Origin: an uncultured Bacilli bacterium
Lineage (GTDB): Bacteria; Bacillota_I; Bacilli_A; RF39; UBA660
Direction of reading: 5' to 3'
DNA: 8,850 nt
NCBI GenBank assembly: GCA_947585885.1
Contig: CANPXI010000034.1
Coordinates: forward strand, 1-8,850
The position numbers and the translations under genes were made by a program. Under the pieces are notes generated by a model. It was not told where the DNA came from. It searched no databases and saw only the letters and a program-made list of their open reading frames with translations. Positions 1-5,156 of the stretch are shown one piece after another; within the stretch, counting starts at the first letter, position 1, and the number at the start of each line of letters is the position of its first letter.

Positions 1-21
1 ATTAAGTGATTATTTTTTTAT

Positions 22-48
22 GAAAAAAAGTAAACATAAGTGTCTACT
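22..48 (-). terminator. Intrinsic terminator after the five-helix membrane protein gene
   Basis: Read on the minus strand, the sequence after the TAG stop at 59-57 forms AGTAGACA, loop CTTA, TGTTTACT (48 to 29). This is an 8-bp stem with one G-U pair, followed by a run of T (29-23 on the plus strand is all A). It ends the minus-strand gene to its right. Confidence 0.75.
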
Positions 49-56
49 TCTGTTAC

Positions 57-1658
57 CTACTTTGTTAAATTTATAACATAACTTTTATTTCTAATAGTTA
101 AATGTAACCTAATAATATTAGTATTTTTAAGTTCACTAGGAACTTCAATATAAACATTATCTGTATCAATATCTAACGTCTTAACTGACATAAGTGCTTC
201 AGTTTCAACTCCATCCTTCATATATGTAATACTACCAAATGTATTAATAAAATCACTATTACTCTTTAAATACTTAGAATAATATAAATCATCTTCTAAA
301 ACAAGCTCCAAATTAAGTTTTAAAATAGTCCTATTTCTAACACCTAAAGTATCAGCCTTAATAAGCTTTTTACCTTGGTAACACGTATTAACACAATACT
401 CATAATACTCAGTAAAACTGTCTCCTATTTGGAAAGAATTAATAACTACTTCACTTTTTCCAAGAGTTGAATCTTCTAAACTAACTCCTTCACCCATAGA
501 ATAATATTCACTTTCATCCTCTAATTCATACTCTTTTAAATCTAACTTAACATCTTTATACTTAGCTGATAATTCTCCATCTATTACACTAATATTATCA
601 ACTAATCTAAAAATTGCTTCTTTAAACTTTATATCTTTTGGTACTTCATAAATAAGTAAATACTGATAACTCTCTCCTGCATAAAGAGTATCATTCTTAT
701 ACCATCCTTCACCTAAATCTTTAAAATACTCATTTCTTGTAAAAGTAGGAAAATACATATTATCATCTAACATTAATCTTAAATCTTCAGTATCAATATT
801 AATACGTTTATCATTACCATTCTCCATATTTACTTTAACAATAACATACTTAAACCCATCATTTATAACTTTACCGCTTAAATCAACATCACTTACATAT
901 GAATTCTCTACCTTAAAAATAACCCCATTAACACTAAAAAATTCACTCTCATCAAATTGTTTACTAAATAAGCTAACATTCATATAAATAGAAAAGAACA
1001 CTACTAAAACTAAAACACCACAAATGACTCCAAAAAAGAACTTATTTTCAAGTGCATAATACTTAATCTCTCTAAAAATACGTCTTAATTTTCTCTTATA
1101 CTTATATGAATTTTCTCCAAAAGTAACCTCAATCTCTTCTTGATCTTCTTCTGCAATATCTAGTTCTTCCAAATCTTTTTTAAAATCAAACTTCTTAACA
1201 TCAAACCCAATCGCACGAACACTAGCAATAATCAAAAATATAAACTGAGGAAAATACAAAATAGAAATAATATCTCTATATGCTCTTACAACTCTAACAT
1301 CCCAGTTAGTATTAAAAATATTACCAAGTACATTAAAATAAACTAAAAAGCCTAGAAAAACAACAAAATAAAACAAACATAAACTAACATAATAAAGCCT
1401 ACTTTTATCTTTCCACTTCATTAACAAATATATAAACGATGAAATAACTATAATCATAACAACTGCAAGAAACATATATAAATTAATAAAACTACCAGTT
1501 TGGCTAGATAAAGTATAATAACCATTTCTAACATAATCATTAAAAAAAGTAAAAACAGCAGCAGTTCTATAAGCAACATAAAGAAGTAACAATGCTAGTG
1601 TTAAATGTATAATTCTAAAATGCTTTATTAAAAATGCATAAGGTTTCTTAATTATCAC
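57..1658 (-). CDS. Five-helix membrane protein with a large extracytoplasmic domain (DUF4352-like fold suspected)
   Basis: This 533-residue protein is not recognised by name. Four hydrophobic helices lie near residues 15-37, 58-80, 88-112 and 132-152. A charged cytoplasmic segment of about 50 residues follows (acidic 161-177, then basic 187-199), then a fifth helix near 206-226 and a roughly 300-residue outside domain. The positive-inside pattern (KK and KHFR before helix 1, KWKDK after helix 2) places the C-terminal domain outside the cell. That domain begins with a beta-rich stretch (VIFKVENSYVSDVDLSGKV...KYVIVKVNMEN), which resembles Ig-like DUF4352-type domains by eye. It has only two cysteines, in a C-x3-C arrangement (YCVNTCYQ), which could form a disulfide. 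The start is a GTG at 1658 with AGGAG nine bases upstream; no better in-frame start lies near. The gene appears to be transcribed alone, from a promoter at 1686-1714. Reading frame certain, function unknown. Confidence 0.85.
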   Translation of the reverse strand: MIIKKPYAFLIKHFRIIHLTLALLLLYVAYRTAAVFTFFNDYVRNGYYTLSSQTGSFINLYMFLAVVMIIVISSFIYLLMKWKDKSRLYYVSLCLFYFVVFLGFLVYFNVLGNIFNTNWDVRVVRAYRDIISILYFPQFIFLIIASVRAIGFDVKKFDFKKDLEELDIAEEDQEEIEVTFGENSYKYKRKLRRIFREIKYYALENKFFFGVICGVLVLVVFFSIYMNVSLFSKQFDESEFFSVNGVIFKVENSYVSDVDLSGKVINDGFKYVIVKVNMENGNDKRINIDTEDLRLMLDDNMYFPTFTRNEYFKDLGEGWYKNDTLYAGESYQYLLIYEVPKDIKFKEAIFRLVDNISVIDGELSAKYKDVKLDLKEYELEDESEYYSMGEGVSLEDSTLGKSEVVINSFQIGDSFTEYYEYCVNTCYQGKKLIKADTLGVRNRTILKLNLELVLEDDLYYSKYLKSNSDFINTFGSITYMKDGVETEALMSVKTLDIDTDNVYIEVPSELKNTNIIRLHLTIRNKSYVINLTK

Positions 1659-1685
1659 TTATACCAACTCCTATTATCTTCTATA

Positions 1686-1714
1686 ATTATATAAAAAAAA
1701 AGAATAAATTACAA
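1686..1714 (-). promoter_or_regulatory. Probable sigma-A-type promoter for the 57-1658 gene
   Basis: On the minus strand, TTGTAA (1714-1709) and TATAAT (1691-1686) are separated by exactly 17 bases. Transcription would start near 1679, just before the AGGAG SD at 1672-1668. The -35 box lies in the loop and 3' arm of the upstream gene's terminator hairpin, so the two elements overlap. Confidence 0.55.
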
Positions 1715-1724
1715 TAATTTACTC
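1693..1724 (-). terminator. Intrinsic terminator overlapping the LysM gene stop codon
   Basis: On the minus strand GAGTAAATTA, loop TTG, TAATTTATTC (1724-1702) gives a 10-bp stem with one G-U pair. A run of nine T follows. The TAA stop of the LysM gene (1721-1719) is inside the 5' arm. The stem is AT-rich, so it may be leaky. Confidence 0.65.
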
Positions 1725-2042
1725 TTTAGAAAATATCATTTGTCCTGGAAGTAAATAAATACTTTTATTTTGATCTACAATTTTCTCTTCATCTACACCA
1801 AAAATATTACTTACAGTCTTTAAGGTATCCTCTTCTTTAGTTATATAATACTGAATACCTTTTTTAGGAATAATAAGAGTTTGTTTAGGATAAATATACT
1901 CGTCATCCTTTATCCCATTTAAAGCTGCAACTAACTTAGGGTTAACATTAAAACTCCTACTTATACTATACAAAGTATCCCCTTTTTGTACTTCATAATA
2001 AGTATAATACTCAGTATCTAAAACTTTTCTAAACTCATACAT
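1719..2042 (-). CDS. Tandem LysM-domain protein without a signal peptide
   Basis: This 107-residue protein is almost entirely two LysM modules. The first is at about residues 14-59 (YYEVQKGDTLYSISRSFNV, then LVAALNGI and YPKQTLIIP). The second, more diverged, is at 64-105 (QYYITKEEDTLKTVSNIFGV, ending LLPGQMI). LysM modules bind N-acetylglucosamine-containing glycans such as peptidoglycan. No signal peptide or membrane helix is seen, which is odd for a wall binder. Signal-less LysM proteins include spore-coat morphogenetic factors, but nothing here proves such a role. The ATG at 2042 is chosen because AGGTGA (2053-2048) sits five bases before it; a GTG at 2051 lies within that SD and is unlikely to be the start. 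No terminator separates it from the upstream 2084-3139 gene, so the two are probably co-transcribed. A TATAAT at 2064-2059 might add a weak internal promoter. Confidence 0.88.
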   Translation of the reverse strand: MYEFRKVLDTEYYTYYEVQKGDTLYSISRSFNVNPKLVAALNGIKDDEYIYPKQTLIIPKKGIQYYITKEEDTLKTVSNIFGVDEEKIVDQNKSIYLLPGQMIFSKE

Positions 2043-2083
2043 AACTTTCACCTAATTTATTATATGTAATTAAACCTAATATG

Positions 2084-3139
2084 TTATTTATTATAAACAA
2101 ATATCAAATCATCACTATTAAAATTAAACTCAAAATTATGAACAATCATTTTAATACCTTGATTATTTTTTCTATAAAGATTATCTTTATAAATAAAATA
2201 TATATTGTCTTTATATGAAGAAACATAACTAACTTGAGAGTTAAAATACTTAATACTTATATCTTTATTATTAACATAACTATAAACATTACTTTTAACA
2301 TAAATATCACTACTTGGTAAATCAAAATAAGTAATATCTTCTTTTGTATATTCTTTTAAAAGAGCATCTCTCTTTCTTCCATTTACTAACTTTACATATC
2401 CTTTTGCCTTACTTCCAATAATCTCTACACTTTTCTTTTTATAGTTTACTTGATATAAGACATTATCTTTATTATCAAAAATGTAAATAGAATTTTTAGA
2501 GTTTCCAACTATTTTACTACTATAATTAATACTATAATTAGTCTTTATAGTAAAGTATTCTCCACTAGGTATATCAAGTACAATAAAATCACTAAACAAA
2601 TACTCATCCTTATAACTAGGAAAAATTAATTTATCATTAACTTGAAACATCAAATCATTTGAATACCTGTCTCCATCAAAAATATTAACACTTTTTTGTT
2701 TATCACCATTTAAAAAATAAAACCCATCATATTTCCAAATATATATGTATTCTTTACTACTTAAATTCTTACTAAAATAAAAGTCCTCTTCATAATTATC
2801 ATCTTTAAAACTAAGAGTATCTTTACTTACTAACTCTTTACCATCACTACACATAGTATAACTAACGTAACCCTTAATATTTGGAGTTAAACAAGTAAAC
2901 CCATTAACTTCTTCTTTTTTAACAGAACTAATTCTTTTCTTAGTAAGTTTTCTCTTTTCATAAATTTTATAACTATATGTATTATTTTCATACTTTATTT
3001 CAAAATACATACTTTTATCTCTTGCTTCTTCTAAAATATCATACTTACCTACTTTATAAGTAATACTATAAGAAGAAACAAAAAACTTAACTAAAACTAT
3101 CAAAAATAAAATTACTAAACAATAAAACACTTTTTTCAT
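2084..3139 (-). CDS. Membrane-anchored exported protein, beta-rich, unknown function
   Basis: This 351-residue protein is not recognised. A single N-terminal hydrophobic helix (about residues 4-22, after MKK) acts as an uncleaved anchor or signal; the remaining 330 residues should lie outside the membrane. They are rich in Tyr, Ser, Asp and Lys, with short repeated hydrophobic strands around Asp/Asn turns (SIYIFDNKDNVLYQVNYKK, DNIYFIYKDNLYRKNNQG). This suggests a beta-propeller or similar all-beta fold, an inference from texture only. The outside part has exactly two cysteines (GFTC and YTMC, 15 residues apart), a likely disulfide. The ATG at 3139 is 20 bases from the strong AAGGAGG at 3166-3160. 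A six-codon reading frame fills the gap, and its TGA overlaps this ATG, so translation is probably coupled. The gene likely heads a two-gene unit with the LysM gene. Confidence 0.85.
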   Translation of the reverse strand: MKKVFYCLVILFLIVLVKFFVSSYSITYKVGKYDILEEARDKSMYFEIKYENNTYSYKIYEKRKLTKKRISSVKKEEVNGFTCLTPNIKGYVSYTMCSDGKELVSKDTLSFKDDNYEEDFYFSKNLSSKEYIYIWKYDGFYFLNGDKQKSVNIFDGDRYSNDLMFQVNDKLIFPSYKDEYLFSDFIVLDIPSGEYFTIKTNYSINYSSKIVGNSKNSIYIFDNKDNVLYQVNYKKKSVEIIGSKAKGYVKLVNGRKRDALLKEYTKEDITYFDLPSSDIYVKSNVYSYVNNKDISIKYFNSQVSYVSSYKDNIYFIYKDNLYRKNNQGIKMIVHNFEFNFNSDDLIFVYNK

Positions 3140-3156
3140 AAACTAACTTTACCCAT
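3136..3156 (-). CDS. Candidate six-codon leader peptide (MGKVSL), coupled to the downstream gene
   Basis: On the minus strand an ATG at 3156 follows a near-perfect SD (AAGGAGG, 3166-3160) by three bases. It opens a frame reading MGKVSL and then TGA, and the TGA shares bases with the ATG of the 2084-3139 gene (ATGA overlap). The SD is far too distant from the main start (20 bases) to serve it directly. Ribosomes may therefore translate this leader and re-initiate. The alternative is that the downstream gene starts inefficiently and the mini-frame is accidental. Confidence 0.4.
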   Translation of the reverse strand: MGKVSL

Positions 3157-3174
3157 TTACCTCCTTGTAAATTA

Positions 3175-3183
3175 ATTATACCA
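3175..3183 (-). promoter_or_regulatory. Extended -10 promoter for the 2084-3139 gene
   Basis: On the minus strand TGGTATAAT (3183-3175) matches the extended -10 consensus TGnTATAAT exactly. The -35 region (around 3203-3198, TTTTCT) is poor, which an extended -10 can offset. The predicted start near 3168 lies directly before the AAGGAGG at 3166-3160, giving a very short leader. Confidence 0.55.
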
Positions 3184-3199
3184 CATAAGTCTATTTAAG

Positions 3200-3228
3200 A
3201 AAAAAGAATAAGTCATAATAACTTATTC
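3200..3228 (-). terminator. Intrinsic terminator overlapping the stop of the second thioredoxin-like gene
   Basis: On the minus strand GAATAAGT, loop TATTATG, ACTTATTC (3228-3206) forms a perfect 8-bp stem followed by six T (3205-3200). The TAA stop (3225-3223) lies in the 5' arm. It separates the thioredoxin pair from the 2084-3139 unit. Confidence 0.75.
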
Positions 3229-3648
3229 AATCACACCAGTGTTATATAAAAACTCTACCAAATCTTTTTCACTCTTATTTCCAGAAAGATATCCAATTAC
3301 CTTACCATTACGAGTAACAAAAGTATAAGGAGTACCTTTATAATTCTCTAAATCATATGTATGTAAAAATGTATTTTTATCATTATAATTTAAAGTATCA
3401 GTATCAAACCAATATAAATCAAATTTATATGTGTCATGTACTTCTTCCATTGTTGGTTTAAACTTTTTACAATAACTACATGTAGTTTTAGCAACAACAC
3501 TAACTACATACTCGTCCTTTTTAGTTTTATCTAGCCACTCAAGCATCTCTTCAGAATTACCTGAAAACATAAGAGATAAAACTATAAATATAACTAAAAT
3601 AATTCCTATAACTATATATAGCCAATATTTTAGAAAAAACTTCTTCAT
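3223..3648 (-). CDS. Membrane-anchored thioredoxin-like protein (CSYC active site)
   Basis: This 141-residue protein has one N-terminal helix (about 9-29) and then a thioredoxin-fold domain outside the cytoplasm. The redox motif C57-S-Y-C60 follows a hydrophobic strand (YVVSVVAKTT), and the fold's conserved cis-proline is in GTPYTFVTRNG (P107). Proteins of this fold exchange or isomerise disulfides in exported proteins; the direction cannot be read from the motif. The usual Trp before the first Cys is replaced by Thr (TTCSYC), unlike its neighbour. The ATG at 3648 is favoured: GAGG (3659-3656) lies six bases upstream, and the start MKKFFLKY matches the neighbour's MKKFFSKY. A longer form from 3678 would overlap the upstream gene by 29 bases. 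Only one base separates it from the upstream paralogue's stop, so the two are co-translated or coupled. Confidence 0.9.
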   Translation of the reverse strand: MKKFFLKYWLYIVIGIILVIFIVLSLMFSGNSEEMLEWLDKTKKDEYVVSVVAKTTCSYCKKFKPTMEEVHDTYKFDLYWFDTDTLNYNDKNTFLHTYDLENYKGTPYTFVTRNGKVIGYLSGNKSEKDLVEFLYNTGVIE

Positions 3649-3649
3649 A

Positions 3650-4141
3650 CTATTCCTCAGTAACTTGTTTTTCTTCAATAACGCCTAGTTTAGTTAATTC
3701 TTCTTCTAATCTAGCATAATCACTTCTACCATCAAAAGAACCAACAAACTCACCATCTTTAGTAACAAAGATATAAGGGTAACCACTAAAGCCATTATTG
3801 CTTAAATCATAAGCAGAAATAATATAATTTTCTTCATCAGCAAGTTTTAAAGCAGCACTTGAGTTATCATCAGGATCAGTACTTTCATGCCAATATAAAT
3901 TAAAATTATAATCTTTTTGTAGTTTTTCCATATTTGGTTTTGTTGCTTGACAATTACTACACCAATCAGCCGCAACTACTGTTACAAAATATCCCTCTTC
4001 TTGTGTCTTTTGATACCAATCATCAAAAGTAACACCACTTACTTCTTCTTTTTTATCAAATAACAAAGATAAAATAACAAATAAAATAATTGCTACAACT
4101 ATAGTAATTATAACTCCATATTTACTAAAAAATTTCTTCAT
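3650..4141 (-). CDS. Membrane-anchored thioredoxin-like protein (WCSNC active site)
   Basis: This 163-residue protein is a paralogue of the gene just downstream. It has one N-terminal membrane helix (about 8-28) and then a thioredoxin-like domain outside the membrane. The strand YFVTVVAADW leads into W60-C61-S-N-C64, and the cis-proline is in GYPYIFVTKDGEFVG (P122). Both proteins share a distinctive NLYWHESTD / DLYWFDTD strand and turn after helix 1. Compared with its neighbour it has an insertion of about 15-20 residues before the cis-proline strand (residues 91-118) and an acidic tail. It probably acts as a thiol-disulfide oxidoreductase for exported proteins, though substrate and direction are unknown. 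The start at 4141 has a GGTGAGG SD ending three bases before the ATG. A plausible promoter (TTGTAA 4191-4186, 17 bases, TAAAAT 4168-4163) lies just upstream, so this gene likely heads the two-gene unit. Confidence 0.92.
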   Translation of the reverse strand: MKKFFSKYGVIITIVVAIILFVILSLLFDKKEEVSGVTFDDWYQKTQEEGYFVTVVAADWCSNCQATKPNMEKLQKDYNFNLYWHESTDPDDNSSAALKLADEENYIISAYDLSNNGFSGYPYIFVTKDGEFVGSFDGRSDYARLEEELTKLGVIEEKQVTEE

Positions 4142-4162
4142 TTACCTCACCTTCCATAAATA

Positions 4163-4191
4163 ATTTTATAATAAAAACCATTAAATTACAA
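4163..4191 (-). promoter_or_regulatory. Possible promoter for the thioredoxin-like pair
   Basis: On the minus strand TTGTAA (4191-4186) and TAAAAT (4168-4163) are 17 bases apart, with a predicted start near 4156, before the GGTGAGG SD. It uses the same TTGTAA box, in the same ATTGTAATTTA context, as the promoter at 1686-1714. The -10 is one base off consensus. Confidence 0.4.
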
Positions 4192-4195
4192 TAAC

Positions 4196-4594
4196 TTACT
4201 TAATTTTCATCCTTATTTCACAAATACTCATACCTAATAACATAAAATAAATAATAGGTTTAATAATCTTACTAACTACAAAAATACTACTATTAAATAC
4301 ACTAGAAGCATCTACATAACTATATAATTTAGATACTAATAAATACATAACAAAACTAGAAAACAAACCAAATATAATAGAAATAATATTTTTACTAACT
4401 CTAATCTTTATATTTTTCTCTTCATAATTAAAAGAAACACTACAAAGTAAAAACATAATAAAAAAATTTATTAATAAATAAAAAACACCCATATAATTAG
4501 AATCTAACTTTAAATATATATATAGTTCAAATAAAGTTAAAAAAGCAAAAATAATAGTTACTAAATAATAAAAATATCTTTTAAATTTATCCAT
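4196..4594 (-). CDS. Small four-helix membrane protein, unknown function
   Basis: This 132-residue protein is highly hydrophobic, with four predicted membrane helices near residues 10-29, 35-53, 70-90 and 104-124. Basic residues (MDKFKR, KNIKIRVSK, RMKIK) sit at the N terminus, in the central loop and at the C terminus, so both ends and the middle loop probably face the cytoplasm. No family motif or catalytic residue is recognised. The ATG at 4594 is chosen because GAAAGGA (4609-4603) lies eight bases upstream. An in-frame ATG at 4618 has no SD and would lie upstream of the predicted transcription start near 4610. The gene diverges from the plus-strand helical-protein gene. A weak hairpin past its stop (4204-4180) may not stop transcription into the thioredoxin pair. 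Confidence 0.75.
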   Translation of the reverse strand: MDKFKRYFYYLVTIIFAFLTLFELYIYLKLDSNYMGVFYLLINFFIMFLLCSVSFNYEEKNIKIRVSKNIISIIFGLFSSFVMYLLVSKLYSYVDASSVFNSSIFVVSKIIKPIIYFMLLGMSICEIRMKIK

Positions 4595-4616
4595 ATAACA
4601 TATCCTTTCAATAAAC

Positions 4617-4645
4617 ATTATATATTAAATAATAAATAAAAACAA
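4617..4645 (-). promoter_or_regulatory. Probable promoter for the four-helix membrane protein gene
   Basis: On the minus strand TTGTTT (4645-4640) and TATAAT (4622-4617) are separated by 17 bases. The predicted start near 4610 places the GAAAGGA SD at the very 5' end of the transcript, which supports the ATG at 4594 as the start codon. Confidence 0.5.
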
Positions 4646-4654
4646 TTATCTATG

Positions 4655-4660
4655 TATAAT
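4655..4660 (+). promoter_or_regulatory. Possible -10 box for the plus-strand helical-protein gene
   Basis: A consensus TATAAT lies 37 bases before the ATG at 4698, within the short divergent spacer. No convincing -35 box is visible 16-18 bases upstream. A GATAAT at 4674-4679 is an alternative. Support is weak. Confidence 0.35.
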
Positions 4661-4697
4661 AACTAAACCAAAAGATAATACTATAAATGGTGATAAA

Positions 4698-5135
4698 ATG
4701 AACGAAAGTAAAGAACTATTATTATTTATTTATGATAATACAAAAATGGGAGTAAATAGTACAAAAAAACTATTATCTTTAATAAAAGAAAAAGATAATA
4801 AAATAAAATTCTTATTAGAAGAAGAACTACAAAAATATGAAAGTCTACATAAAGAATGTAACAAACTAATGAAAAAAGAAAAAATAGAAAATAGTCATAG
4901 TACTGTACTAAAAGACTTAACTGCTAACACAGCAATGAGTATAGAAGTTTCAAAAGATAACTCAGATGCTAAAATAGCAAGTATATTATCTCGTGGGTTT
5001 AATATGGGTAATATAAACATAGAAGCAAAAATAAAAGACTATAAAAAAGAAGTAGATAAAAGTGTATTACATTTAGCAGAAGACTTACTTAAATTTGGAG
5101 AAGAACAAATTGAACTTTTAAAGGAATATCTTTAA
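4698..5135 (+). CDS. Small all-helical protein, possible ferritin-like four-helix bundle, unknown function
   Basis: This 145-residue soluble protein is the only plus-strand gene. It consists of long amphipathic helices rich in Lys, Glu and Leu (residues 1-30, 33-60, a central Ser/Asn-rich part 65-100, and 105-145), with no signal peptide or membrane segment. The pattern resembles small four-helix-bundle proteins of Firmicutes that end in a LLKFGEEQIELLKEYL-like helix; I cannot name a family with certainty. The E-x2-H spacing that would bind a di-iron centre is not clear, so ferritin-type iron binding is not supported. The start at 4698 has a GGTGAT SD (4689-4694) three bases before the ATG. 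It diverges from the small membrane protein gene and converges on the Ca2+-ATPase. It ends within a strong hairpin terminator, so it is probably a single-gene unit. Confidence 0.85.
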   Translation: MNESKELLLFIYDNTKMGVNSTKKLLSLIKEKDNKIKFLLEEELQKYESLHKECNKLMKKEKIENSHSTVLKDLTANTAMSIEVSKDNSDAKIASILSRGFNMGNINIEAKIKDYKKEVDKSVLHLAEDLLKFGEEQIELLKEYL

Positions 5136-5145
5136 AAGTTTTTTT
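5113..5145 (+). terminator. Strong intrinsic terminator overlapping the stop of the helical-protein gene
   Basis: AACTTTTAAAG, loop GAATAT, CTTTAAAAGTT (5113-5140) is a perfect 11-bp stem followed by T through 5145. The TAA stop (5133-5135) is inside the 3' arm. It also lies past the convergent ATPase stop (5159-5157), but on that strand no long T run follows, so it may act only poorly there. Confidence 0.85.
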
Positions 5146-5156
5146 GTAAAAAAAAG

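Noticed and set aside
4180..4204. Weak hairpin after the four-helix membrane protein gene (ATTAAGT / ATTTAAT on the minus strand)
   Set aside because: It has only seven pairs with a G-U, an 11-base loop, and two G before a short T run. Too weak to list as a terminator.
4588..4602. Mini-frame ATG TTA TAT GGA TAA overlapping the start of the four-helix membrane protein
   Set aside because: Its ATG lies immediately after the SD with no usable spacing, so it is unlikely to be translated, unlike the leader at 3156.
4698..5135. Ferritin-type iron binding in the helical protein
   Set aside because: The helices resemble a four-helix bundle, but the paired Glu and E-x2-H residues needed for a di-iron site are not evident.
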